Positions 1-7,640 of a stretch of DNA of 64,000 nucleotides are shown piece after piece; the first letter of the stretch is position 1; each line of letters begins with the position of its first letter. The position numbers and the translations under genes are program-made. The stretch lies in contig NZ_BMTW01000005.1 in NCBI RefSeq assembly GCF_014649875.1, positions 40,430 through 104,429 on the forward strand. Direction: 5' to 3'. Origin of the DNA: Streptomyces rubiginosohelvolus. Lineage in GTDB: Bacteria > Actinomycetota > Actinomycetes > Streptomycetales > Streptomycetaceae. Under the pieces are notes generated by a model. That model searched no databases, was not told the origin of the DNA, and was given only the letters and a program-made list of their open reading frames with translations.

Positions 1-4
1 CGAC

Positions 5-445
5 GTGAGCGGCGTGGACCATGAGTTCCTGGCGCTGGAGCGTGAGCTCGCCGTGTTCCTGCGCCGGGCGCGCGCCAGCTCGGGCGAGATGGCCCGGGAG
101 GTCCACCCCGAACTGGAGCCCGCCGCCTACGGTCTGCTCGTCCGCCTGGAGGCGGCGGGCCGGCAGCGGGCCACCGAACTGGCCGCCTACTTCGGCGTCG
201 GCAAGGCCACCATGAGCCGCCAGCTCCACTCGCTGGAGAACCTCGGTCTGGTGGCCCGCGAACCCGATCCGGCCGACGGGCGCGCCTGGCTCGTCCACCT
301 CACCGACGACGGCCTGGCCCGCTTCCGCAGCGTCCGGGACGCCCGCCGCGGGCGCTACGTGCGCAAGCTCGCCGACTGGGACCGGGCCGAGGTCGCCGAG
401 CTGGCCCGGCTCCTGCACCAGCTGAACGCCCGCGCGGAGAGCTGA
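5..445 (+). CDS. MarR-family transcriptional regulator
   Basis: A 146-residue protein of normal MarR length. It shows the winged helix-turn-helix layout: a helix around residues 53-63 (RQRATELAAYF), a recognition helix around 66-82 (GKATMSRQLHSLENLGL) and a wing at 86-98 with the family-typical DPADGR motif. MarR proteins are dimeric repressors or activators that usually respond to small phenolic or lipophilic ligands or to oxidation. The GTG at base 5 is the first start in the window; only four bases lie upstream, so the ribosome site and the true start cannot be judged. It converges on the next gene, and its target is unknown. Confidence 0.85.
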   Translation: MSGVDHEFLALERELAVFLRRARASSGEMAREVHPELEPAAYGLLVRLEAAGRQRATELAAYFGVGKATMSRQLHSLENLGLVAREPDPADGRAWLVHLTDDGLARFRSVRDARRGRYVRKLADWDRAEVAELARLLHQLNARAES

Positions 446-464
446 CCCGGCTTCCGGCTGTCCG

Positions 465-1259
465 TCAGACCAGCTCCACCAGGAGCGCGGTCGCGTCGTC
501 GTGCGTCTTGCCCCGCCGCAGCCGTACGCGCCCGGCCGCCGCGTCGGCCTCCTCCAGCTCCCGCACCCGGTCGATCAGCCCCTGCGGCCCCGCCTTCCGC
601 AGCAGCCCCAGCGTGTCCGCCCAGTCGCCCTCGCCGAACACCTCCGTCCAGCGGGCCGCGCCGTCCGTGAGGGCGGCCAGCGCCCGGACGTCCGCCGCCG
701 GGACACGGCCCGTCACCGCGCGCGAGGCCACCGCCGGATCGGCGGCGGCCGTGAAGAAGCCGCCCTCCTTGTTGCGCACGGTGGCGTCGGCGATCTCGTT
801 CGAGGCGAGCGAACCCGGCGGCAGCCGCGTCAGCCGGTCGTCCAGAATCGACCGGACCGCACCGTCGTGGGACTCCAGCAGCAGGACCGAGTCGGACAGC
901 ACCAGGTACTCGATCGTGCGTTCGCCCCAACGCGCCAGGGCCACGGTCGCCTGAGGCGTGCGCACGTGAGAAAGGTCACAGGTGACCCGATGGGCTTCGG
1001 CTGTACGGGAGATGGCCGCGGCCAGGATCTCGGCCAGGGTCAGATCAGGGCGGGAACCGGACAGTTCCACCAGCGCACCGCCCAGCCGCGCGGTGAACCA
1101 CGGGACCGAGTGCACACAACCGTCGTTCCCCCGCGGTGGGGTGACACCGTCGAGCAGCACCAGCGCACCGCCCTGGCCGGACGCGGGAAGAGTCCCGGAC
1201 ACCCAGTCCTCGTTGGGGCGTTCGGGACTGCCGGGGACGGTGGCGAGTTCGATGCGCAT
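465..1259 (-). CDS. PP2C-like protein (putative Ser/Thr phosphatase fold)
   Basis: A 264-residue protein with no signal peptide or membrane segment. The acidic pattern fits a PP2C metal centre: NED at 16-18, LLDGV at 35-39, LSD at 121-123, LTDG at 197-200 and a C-terminal THDDAT at 252-257, matching the DG, SD, DG and DD positions that hold Mg/Mn in this family. If active it would remove phosphate from Ser/Thr in a cytoplasmic partner. Overall similarity to typical PP2C enzymes looks low, so a divergent or inactive member is possible. ATG at 1259 is the natural start. It is divergent from the conservon, which begins 337 bases away, and is transcribed alone. Confidence 0.6.
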   Translation of the reverse strand: MRIELATVPGSPERPNEDWVSGTLPASGQGGALVLLDGVTPPRGNDGCVHSVPWFTARLGGALVELSGSRPDLTLAEILAAAISRTAEAHRVTCDLSHVRTPQATVALARWGERTIEYLVLSDSVLLLESHDGAVRSILDDRLTRLPPGSLASNEIADATVRNKEGGFFTAAADPAVASRAVTGRVPAADVRALAALTDGAARWTEVFGEGDWADTLGLLRKAGPQGLIDRVRELEEADAAAGRVRLRRGKTHDDATALLVELV

Positions 1260-1465
1260 ACCGCCAGTCTGCACGAGCCCTTCACCATCCCCGCACGCGG
1301 CCGAAGATGGCCTGTACCAGCAGGTCAACGCGGGCGCGCGAGGCGGAAGGACGGGCTCCGGGGAGCGTGCGGGCGGGCATCCTGCCAAAGGCTGAGCGGA
1401 AGTTCCACCCCGTGACCCACGCATGGTCAGGGGTCCCGCGGGGGAGACTTGTTCGTCAACTCCAG

Positions 1466-1478
1466 AGTGATGTTCACT
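1466..1478. promoter_or_regulatory. Inverted repeat AGTGA-N3-TCACT, BldD-like half-sites
   Basis: A perfect palindrome of two 5-base arms, AGTGA and TCACT, with three bases between. These arms match the half-sites known for BldD, the c-di-GMP-responsive developmental repressor of Streptomyces, which tolerates variable spacing. It lies about 120 bases upstream of cvnA. The assignment to BldD is inference from a short motif that also occurs by chance. Confidence 0.3.
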
Positions 1479-1568
1479 CCTTCGAGTGGCGGAGCGGTTG
1501 ATGCGCGCCCCCCTCTCATAAGCGCTGGAATGGTCGGAAGCCGTACCAGGAGCGGGGCGCCCTTCCAT

Positions 1569-1583
1569 GTGACCGTGCGTCAC
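1569..1583. promoter_or_regulatory. 15-base palindrome GTGAC-N5-GTCAC just upstream of cvnA
   Basis: The sequence GTGACCGTGCGTCAC is a perfect inverted repeat ending 13 bases before the GTG start of cvnA. It resembles CRP/FNR-type TGTGA...TCACA operators, but the spacing is one base longer than usual. At this position a bound protein would block transcription or the start region. The cognate regulator is unknown. Confidence 0.3.
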
Positions 1584-1596
1584 CTCTGCTTCAAGG

Positions 1597-4500
1597 GTGG
1601 ACGAGTCAAGATTGCGAGCACCGGTGCAGAAGAAGCGGCCGCGGAGCAAGGGCACGACGCGCGACGGTTCCGGGGCGACGCCTCCGGCACCCGGTGCGGA
1701 CAAGCGGACCGTGCGGGTGCGCAGCCGACTGGTCGCCGGGGTCGCGGTCGTCGGCGTCATCGTCGTGGCGGCGGGCACCCCCGCCGTGCTCGGAGCCTCC
1801 GCCGATCTCACCGAGTCCCAGAGGCTGGTCACCCTCGCCGAGCTGAACCAGCAGGCGGTCACCCTCGGGCACTCCCTCGCCGACGAGCGTGACGCCGTCA
1901 CCGCGTACATCGCCGCCGGCCGCGCCGAGGAAGGCGACGGCGGCGACGGCGCGAAGAACCGCACCGCCCGCACGACCCGCGTCGACCAGCAGATCGACGA
2001 GATCCACGACGCGGCCTCCGCGGCCCTGCGCCGGGACCTCTCGACGGTCCCCTCCGTGCGCCGCTCCGCGCTGACCGGCAAGGGCTCGGCCCTGGAGGCG
2101 CACCAGGCGTACTCCGACCTCATCGCCAAACTGCACGGCATCGCCGCCGAACTCGCGGAGAAGACCCCGCCGCGCGCCGCCGACGCCACCCGGGCCCCGC
2201 TCACCCTCGGCGGCGCCTCCGAACAGGCCTCCGCCACCCGCGGGCTCCTCCTCGCCGCGCTTTCCGTGCCCAGCCCCGAGCCGACGGCCCCGCAGACCGA
2301 CCCCTTCACCGGGCTGCCCGTGCAGACCCAGGACGAGGGCGCCGCCCGGGCCGACCGCGAACGCGACGAGCTGAGCGCCGCCGCCCAGCAGGCCCGGGTA
2401 CGGGAGCTGGCCGCGCTCGCCGACTTCGACCAGGCGGCGGACCCGGAGGCCCGCGACAAGCTCTCCGCCACCGTCACCGGCTCCCAGGTCAACGACGCCG
2501 AGAAGTACCTCACCCGCCTCACCGACCGCCCCGAGCTGTCGGAAGCCGAACGCAAGGTCAGCCCCCGGAAGCTGGAGGCCGCGCTCTCCGCCCGCGTCGA
2601 CCGGATGCGCAGCGTCGAGTCCGCCCTGACCACCGGCCAGGTCCAGCACCTGGAGGGCCTGCGCGACGACGACGTCACCGCCCTCGAACTGGCCATCGCC
2701 CTGCTCGGCGGCTGCTTCCTGCTCGCCGTCGGCGTCTCCACCGCCGTCGCCCGCACCCTCACCCAGCCGCTCGCCGTCCTGCGCATCGGCGCCGCGCGCC
2801 TGGCCGAGGACCCCGAGAACGCCGAACCGGTCCGCTACACCGGCCGCAACGACGAGTTCGCCCAGGTCGTCCGGTCGATGAACACCCTGCACGGCCGGCT
2901 CACCGCCCTCCACCAGGACCTCGGCGGACGCGTCGAAAGCCTCACCGCCGAACGCTCCGGCCTGATCAAGAGCCGCGAGTCCCTGGCGCAGCAGCGGACC
3001 GAACTCCAGGAGCGGACCGCCGAGCTCGCCACCCAGCTCGGACAGCTGAAGAACACGGTCCACCACACCTTCGTCAACCTCTCGCTGCGCACCCTCGGCC
3101 TCGTAGAGCGGCAGCTCGGCGTCATCGAGGGCCTGGAGGAGCGCGAGCAGGACCCGGAGCGCCTGGCCACCCTCTTCAAGCTCGACCACATGGCCACGGT
3201 CATGCGCCGCCACAGCGAGAACATGCTCGTCCTCGCGGGCGCCGAGCACGGCCACGGCCACGCCGGGCCGATCCCGCTGGTCGACGTGGCGCGCGCCGCC
3301 GTCAGCGAGATCGAGCGGTACGAGCGAGTCACCATCCAGTCCCTGCCGCCGCACGCCCAGATCGCCGGGTTCGCCGCCGACGACCTCAGCCACCTGCTGG
3401 CCGAACTCCTGGAGAACGCCACCTCCTTCTCCCCGCCGGACTCCCATGTCGAGCTGTCCGGCTGGTTGCTGGAGAGCGGCGAGGTGATGCTCTCCGTGTC
3501 GGACGAGGGCATCGGCATGTCGACGGTCCGGATGGACGAGCTGAATGCCAGGCTGGCCGACCCGGCCTCGTTCGAGGCCGGTGAGCAGAATGCCGACGGC
3601 GCCGGACTCGGTCTCCAGGTGACGTCGTTGCTGGCCGCCCGGCACGGCGTGCGGGTCCAGCTGCGCGAGCAGAAGGGGAGTGGAGTGACGGCCGTCGTCG
3701 TCCTGCCGCAGGCCCTGCTGCCCAAGACGCTGCCCGCCGCCACCCCGCCCGCCGTGCAACTGCCCGGCGACGCGCCCACGCTCAACCTCCCGGGCTCGGT
3801 GGCCGAAGCCAACTCCAATGCCCTGCCCAGCCGTTCCCCGCAGCCGGCCGCGCTGCCCGAGCCGGCCGCCGACGCGGAGAACGCCCACGAGACGGCCGCC
3901 GGGACGCCCGCCGAGCCCGGCCCGGCCGAAGCCGACCCGATGATCGCCGCCGCCGAGCGGACGATCCGCGAGAACGCCGACGCCTCCGAGGGCGCCGACG
4001 CCGGGACCGCTCCGGCCGAGACCGCCGACGAGAACCCGGAAGCCACCGCCGTACCGCCGCAGGACCGGACGCGGGAGGTCCGGCAGCCGATCGCGGAAAC
4101 CGAGACCGACGCCGGGACCGCCCCGGACGCCGACGCGGACGCCGACACGGACACCGCCGCCGAGTCGGAGTCCGAGATCACGCTGCAGGTCCGGCTGCCG
4201 AAGCCGCCCGCGGCTCCGGCGGAAGAGGCCGCACCGTCCGCCGACCCGTACGCCATCGGCCCCGACCGCCACGAGCGCCCGGCCGACACCGGACCCGGCC
4301 ACCACGACCCGGACGGGCCCGCGTTCCGCCCCGCGCCCCGCGCCGAGGCCCCCGAAGCGGCCGCAGTGCCCGACGCCCCCGCCGAGACCGTCCCCGGCCC
4401 CCGCCGCCCCGAGCCAGGCCGTGTCACTGACAAGGGACTGCCGAAGCGCACCCCCAAGGTGGTCCGGCCGGACGACGCGACCCCCGCCCCCGGACGCACC

Positions 4501-4740
4501 GGCAGCCTCGACCGGGACGCGCTGCGCCGCCGGCTCGGCAGCTTCCACCAGGCGGCGAAGGAGGGCCGGCGCGACGTCGAGGCCGAGATCGCCGAGACCG
4601 GCGGCATCGCCGTCGCCCAGCCCGGGAGCGTACCCACGGGGCGTACGGGGCACGAGAGCACCACCGCGCACCCCACAGGCGCCGCACAGGACACACGGAA
4701 CGAAGAGACGGGGGACACAGTCGAGGAGGCACGCAGTTGA
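1597..4740 (+). CDS. cvnA: Conservon sensor histidine kinase-like protein CvnA (nitrate-sensing-type domain, HAMP, HATPase)
   Basis: A 1047-residue membrane protein. Visible parts: TM1 around 46-68, a large extracellular helical region of about 290 residues typical of the nitrate/nitrite-sensing-type domain, TM2 around 364-388, a HAMP linker to about 440, a long coiled coil, then an ATPase domain with N-box ELLENATSFSPP near 604, DEGIGMS near 637 and GAGLGLQV near 670. The phosphoacceptor region (HHTFVNLSLR near 490) is not a classical H-box, as is normal for CvnA. A C-terminal tail of over 300 residues is rich in Ala, Pro and Glu, with a DADADADTDT run. Conservon proteins are thought to form a receptor-like complex with a small GTPase. 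The GTG at 1597 has a poor ribosome site; TTG 1612 is an alternative. Its stop overlaps cvnB. Confidence 0.88.
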   Translation: MDESRLRAPVQKKRPRSKGTTRDGSGATPPAPGADKRTVRVRSRLVAGVAVVGVIVVAAGTPAVLGASADLTESQRLVTLAELNQQAVTLGHSLADERDAVTAYIAAGRAEEGDGGDGAKNRTARTTRVDQQIDEIHDAASAALRRDLSTVPSVRRSALTGKGSALEAHQAYSDLIAKLHGIAAELAEKTPPRAADATRAPLTLGGASEQASATRGLLLAALSVPSPEPTAPQTDPFTGLPVQTQDEGAARADRERDELSAAAQQARVRELAALADFDQAADPEARDKLSATVTGSQVNDAEKYLTRLTDRPELSEAERKVSPRKLEAALSARVDRMRSVESALTTGQVQHLEGLRDDDVTALELAIALLGGCFLLAVGVSTAVARTLTQPLAVLRIGAARLAEDPENAEPVRYTGRNDEFAQVVRSMNTLHGRLTALHQDLGGRVESLTAERSGLIKSRESLAQQRTELQERTAELATQLGQLKNTVHHTFVNLSLRTLGLVERQLGVIEGLEEREQDPERLATLFKLDHMATVMRRHSENMLVLAGAEHGHGHAGPIPLVDVARAAVSEIERYERVTIQSLPPHAQIAGFAADDLSHLLAELLENATSFSPPDSHVELSGWLLESGEVMLSVSDEGIGMSTVRMDELNARLADPASFEAGEQNADGAGLGLQVTSLLAARHGVRVQLREQKGSGVTAVVVLPQALLPKTLPAATPPAVQLPGDAPTLNLPGSVAEANSNALPSRSPQPAALPEPAADAENAHETAAGTPAEPGPAEADPMIAAAERTIRENADASEGADAGTAPAETADENPEATAVPPQDRTREVRQPIAETETDAGTAPDADADADTDTAAESESEITLQVRLPKPPAAPAEEAAPSADPYAIGPDRHERPADTGPGHHDPDGPAFRPAPRAEAPEAAAVPDAPAETVPGPRRPEPGRVTDKGLPKRTPKVVRPDDATPAPGRTGSLDRDALRRRLGSFHQAAKEGRRDVEAEIAETGGIAVAQPGSVPTGRTGHESTTAHPTGAAQDTRNEETGDTVEEARS

Positions 4741-5216
4741 CTGCGCCCAGCACATTCGGGCTGAGTACCGAGGCCCGGAACCTTCACTGGTTGCTGAGCA
4801 ATCTCGTGGAGGAGGTGCCAGGGGTCCACTCGGTCACCGTCGTCTCGTCCGACGGCCTGATGCTGCTCTCCTCCGACCCCGGCCATCACCAGGCGAAGGC
4901 CGCCGGACCGTCGGACGGCCCCAAGGGATCCAGCGCCGACCTGGCCACGATCGTCTCCGGCATCGGTTCGCTGACCGTCGGAGCCGCGAAGCTGATGGAC
5001 GGCGGCGGCGTCAAACAGACGATGGTCGCCATGGACGAGGGCAGCGTCTTCGTCATGTCGATCAGCGACGGCTCCCTCCTCGGCGTCCACGCCACCCCGG
5101 ACTGCGACATGAGCGTCGTCGCGTACCACATGGCCCTCTTCGTCGGCCGGGCCGGACACGTCCTCACCCCCGAACTCCGCAGCGAGCTGCGCACATCGAT
5201 GGAGAGCGCCCTGTGA
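4737..5216 (+). CDS. cvnB: Conservon roadblock/LC7-domain protein CvnB
   Basis: A 159-residue soluble protein. The first 120 residues fit a roadblock/LC7 (MglB-like) fold: an N-terminal helix with LHWLLSNLVEEVPGV, a strand SVTVVSSDGLMLLSS, and the later GSVFVMSISDGSLLGVHA strand pair. In bacteria this fold acts as a GTPase-activating or scaffolding partner of small GTPases, here presumably CvnD. The start is TTG at 4737, which shares bases with the cvnA stop (TTGA) and has a strong GAGGAGG upstream, so translation is coupled. The stop in turn overlaps the cvnC start. Confidence 0.9.
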   Translation: MTAPSTFGLSTEARNLHWLLSNLVEEVPGVHSVTVVSSDGLMLLSSDPGHHQAKAAGPSDGPKGSSADLATIVSGIGSLTVGAAKLMDGGGVKQTMVAMDEGSVFVMSISDGSLLGVHATPDCDMSVVAYHMALFVGRAGHVLTPELRSELRTSMESAL

Positions 5217-5629
5217 CCACCGCCGCAGCGGAACCCGCCCCCCGGCTCCCCGTCCGCGGGGCCGACAAGCGCCCCGCCCGGGTCCGCCCGTACTCCCTCA
5301 CCGGCGGCCGCACCCGGTTCGGGCACGTCCTGCTGGTCGAGACGTTCGTCGCTGCCCTCGAAGCACCCGAGGAGCGCCGCGAACTCACCAACGGCAACCT
5401 CGCATCGCGGGTCATGCCGGAGCTCCAGGCCATCGTCGAACTCTGCCGCCGCATGCGTACGGTCGCGGAGATCTCGGCCCTGTTGAAGATGCCGCTCGGA
5501 GTCGTCCGGGTGCTGCTCAGCGACCTGGCCGACCAAGGAAAGATCCGCGTGTACGGAACCGGTCACGGCACCGGCCAGCCCGACCGCGCACTGCTCGAAA
5601 GGGTGCTCAATGGACTCCGCCGTCTCTGA
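5213..5629 (+). CDS. cvnC: Conservon DUF742 protein CvnC
   Basis: A 138-residue DUF742 protein. The N-terminal third is basic and Pro-rich (VRPYSLTGGRT is a family hallmark). The C-terminal half has a winged-helix look: CRRMRTVAEISALLKMPLGVVRVLLSDLADQGKIRVY reads as helix-turn-helix plus wing in its order of secondary structure. Members of this family are always found between the roadblock and GTPase genes of conservons; the molecular job is not firmly known, and protein-protein contact is as likely as DNA binding. GTG at 5213 overlaps the cvnB stop (GTGA), and the 3' end overlaps cvnD by 20 bases. Confidence 0.9.
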   Translation: MTTAAAEPAPRLPVRGADKRPARVRPYSLTGGRTRFGHVLLVETFVAALEAPEERRELTNGNLASRVMPELQAIVELCRRMRTVAEISALLKMPLGVVRVLLSDLADQGKIRVYGTGHGTGQPDRALLERVLNGLRRL

Positions 5630-6284
5630 GGCGCCGCTCTTCGCCCCGCGTCAGCCGGGCTCCCGGGACGACCGGCCGTCGCAGCCCCAGGACCAGGCCG
5701 AGGAGTCCCTCCAGGCCTGGCAGCTCGACCACACCCGCGCCCCCACCGCCACCAAGATCGTGGTGGCGGGCGGATTCGGCGTCGGCAAGACGACGTTCGT
5801 CGGCTCGGTCTCCGAGATCACACCGCTCCAGACCGAAGCGCTGATGACCCAGGCCAGCGAGGAGACCGACGATCTCTCGGCGACGCCGGAGAAGACCACC
5901 ACGACGGTGGCCATGGACTTCGGCCGTCTCACCCTCGACGACGACCTCGTCCTGTACGTCTTCGGCACCCCGGGCCAGCAGCGCTTCTGGTTCATGTGGG
6001 ACGACCTGGTGCGCGGGGCGATCGGCGCGGTCGTCCTCGCCGACACCCGGCGTCTGGAGGACTGCTTCCCGGCGCTCGACTACTTCGAGAGCTGCGGCCT
6101 CCCCTACATCGTGGCGGTCAACCACTTCGAGGGAACCCCCGGTTACGAGGCGGAGGACGTCAGGGAGGCCCTGACCGTACCCCCGCAGGTGCCGATAGTG
6201 ATCATGGACGCGCGTAACAGGATCACGGTCGTCGAGTCGCTGCTGGCCCTCGTGGGCCATGCTCTCGACGTCACCCCCGCCTGA
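5610..6284 (+). CDS. cvnD: Conservon small GTPase-like protein CvnD
   Basis: A 224-residue GTP-binding protein. The P-loop GGFGVGKTTF is at about 53-62, the switch-II-type motif FGTPGQQRF at about 118-126, and VNHFEG at about 170-175 takes the place of the usual NKxD guanine-specificity motif, which is normal for conservon GTPases (NHF). It probably acts as the switch of the conservon complex, with CvnB as partner and CvnA as receptor or exchange factor; this is the accepted model from family work, not visible here. ATG at 5610 lies inside the end of cvnC, so translation is coupled. A monooxygenase gene follows after 39 bases. Confidence 0.92.
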   Translation: MDSAVSEAPLFAPRQPGSRDDRPSQPQDQAEESLQAWQLDHTRAPTATKIVVAGGFGVGKTTFVGSVSEITPLQTEALMTQASEETDDLSATPEKTTTTVAMDFGRLTLDDDLVLYVFGTPGQQRFWFMWDDLVRGAIGAVVLADTRRLEDCFPALDYFESCGLPYIVAVNHFEGTPGYEAEDVREALTVPPQVPIVIMDARNRITVVESLLALVGHALDVTPA

Positions 6285-6323
6285 CGCCTCGAATTCAGAA
6301 ACGACGGAGCACGGAGAGCCGCG

Positions 6324-7559
6324 ATGCGGAAGATACTCATAGTCGGAGCCGGCCAGTCCGGGCTCCAGCTGGCCCTGGGGCTGCAGTCCAGAGGCTACGA
6401 AGTCACCCTGATGTCCAACCGGACCGCCGACGAGATCCGCTCCGGCCGGGTCATGTCGACGCAGTGCATGTTCCACACCGCGCTCCAGCACGAGCGGGAC
6501 TACCAGCTGAACTTCTGGGAGTCCCAGGCCCCGAAGATCGAGGGACTCGGCGTCTCCGTCGCCGCCCCCGACTCCTCCCGCGCCATCGACTGGGTCGGCA
6601 AGCTGGACGGGTACGCCCAGTCCGTCGACCAGCGCGTGAAGATGGCCGGCTGGATGGAGACCTTCGCCCAGCGCGGCGGACAGCTCGTCATCCACGGGGC
6701 GGCCGTCTCCGACCTGGACTACTTCTCCCGCACCTACGACCTGGTGATGGTCTCGGCCGGCAAGGGCGAACTGGTCTCCATGTTCGGCCGGGACGCGGCC
6801 CGTTCGCCGTTCGACGCCCCGCAGCGCGCGCTGGCCGTGGCGTACGTCCACGGCATGGGCCCGCGCCCGGAGCACCCGGAGTTCGACGCGGTCCGCTGCA
6901 ACCTGGTGCCGGGCGTCGGCGAGCTCTTCGTCATGCCGACGCTCACCACCTCGGGCCGCGCCGACATCCTCTTCTGGGAGGGCATCCCGGGCGGACCGCT
7001 CGACGCCTTCCAGGGCATCAAGGACCCCTCCGAGCACCTGGCGAAGACCCTGGAGCTGATGGAGAAGTTCACGCCGTGGGAGTACGCCCGCGCCACCAAG
7101 GTCGAGCTGACCGACGCCAACGGCACCCTCGCCGGCCGCTACGCCCCCACGGTCCGCAAGCCGATCGGGCGGCTGCCCGGCGGCGGCCTGGTCCTCGGCG
7201 TCGCGGACGTCGTCGTGGCCAACGACCCGATCACCGGCCAGGGCTCCAACTCGGCCTCCAAGTGCGCGAACGCGTACCTGGACGCGATCGTCGAGCACGG
7301 CGAGAAGGAGTTCGACGCGGCGTGGATGCAGTCCACCTTCGACCGTTACTGGGAGACCGCACAGCACGTCACCAAGTGGACCAACGCGATGCTCGGCGTC
7401 CCGCCGGAGCACGTGCTGAACCTGATCGGCGCCGCCGGCCAGCTCCAGCCGGTCGCGAACCGCTTCGCCAACGGGTTCAACAACCCGGCGGACTTCGAGA
7501 ACTTCTTCTACGAGCCGGACAAGACGAACGCCTACCTGGCCTCGGTCGCCGGGGCCTGA
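6324..7559 (+). CDS. Styrene/indole monooxygenase-type FAD-dependent oxygenase (StyA-like)
   Basis: A 411-residue flavoprotein of the length of StyA. The Rossmann motif GAGQSG sits at 8-13 (ILIVGAGQSGLQLALGLQ), and the second FAD contact near DPITGQGSNSASK (about 302-314) is the group A/E monooxygenase DP motif. SMO-type enzymes epoxidise styrene or oxidise indole using reduced FAD supplied by a separate reductase (StyB); no such reductase is in this window and the substrate here is unknown. The gene starts 39 bases after cvnD with a good GGAG ribosome site and the same strand, so it looks like the fifth gene of the conservon operon, where other conservons may carry a cytochrome P450. A stem-loop terminator follows. 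Confidence 0.85.
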   Translation: MRKILIVGAGQSGLQLALGLQSRGYEVTLMSNRTADEIRSGRVMSTQCMFHTALQHERDYQLNFWESQAPKIEGLGVSVAAPDSSRAIDWVGKLDGYAQSVDQRVKMAGWMETFAQRGGQLVIHGAAVSDLDYFSRTYDLVMVSAGKGELVSMFGRDAARSPFDAPQRALAVAYVHGMGPRPEHPEFDAVRCNLVPGVGELFVMPTLTTSGRADILFWEGIPGGPLDAFQGIKDPSEHLAKTLELMEKFTPWEYARATKVELTDANGTLAGRYAPTVRKPIGRLPGGGLVLGVADVVVANDPITGQGSNSASKCANAYLDAIVEHGEKEFDAAWMQSTFDRYWETAQHVTKWTNAMLGVPPEHVLNLIGAAGQLQPVANRFANGFNNPADFENFFYEPDKTNAYLASVAGA

Positions 7560-7576
7560 GCGCCCCGATCACCGCT

Positions 7577-7613
7577 TCGGCGGCCGGACCAGCACCGCCG
7601 GTCCGGCCGCCGA
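7577..7613. terminator. Bidirectional stem-loop between convergent genes
   Basis: A perfect 14-bp stem (arms 7577-7590 and 7600-7613) closes a 9-base loop in the 81-base gap between the monooxygenase and the convergent NlpC/P60 gene. There is no T tract, as is common for Streptomyces terminators. It can serve both strands. Confidence 0.75.
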
Positions 7614-7640
7614 GGTCTGTTCGTACGGGCCACGTACGGC

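Larger units (their letters stand above)
1260..1596. other. 337-base divergent intergenic region before the conservon
   Basis: No convincing gene lies here. The region separates the minus-strand PP2C-like gene from the plus-strand conservon and must carry both promoters. Two inverted repeats are visible and listed separately: AGTGA-TGT-TCACT at 1466-1478 and GTGAC-CGTGC-GTCAC at 1569-1583. I see no clear -35/-10 pair of the main vegetative type. Confidence 0.6.

Noticed and set aside
1606..4755. A 1049-codon open frame antisense to cvnA
   Set aside because: Gly/Arg/Val-rich shadow composition, no ribosome site and no domains; the plus-strand protein has clear kinase motifs.
6324..7559. A styrene catabolic cluster
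   Set aside because: Only one StyA-like gene is present; no reductase, isomerase or phenylacetate genes surround it.
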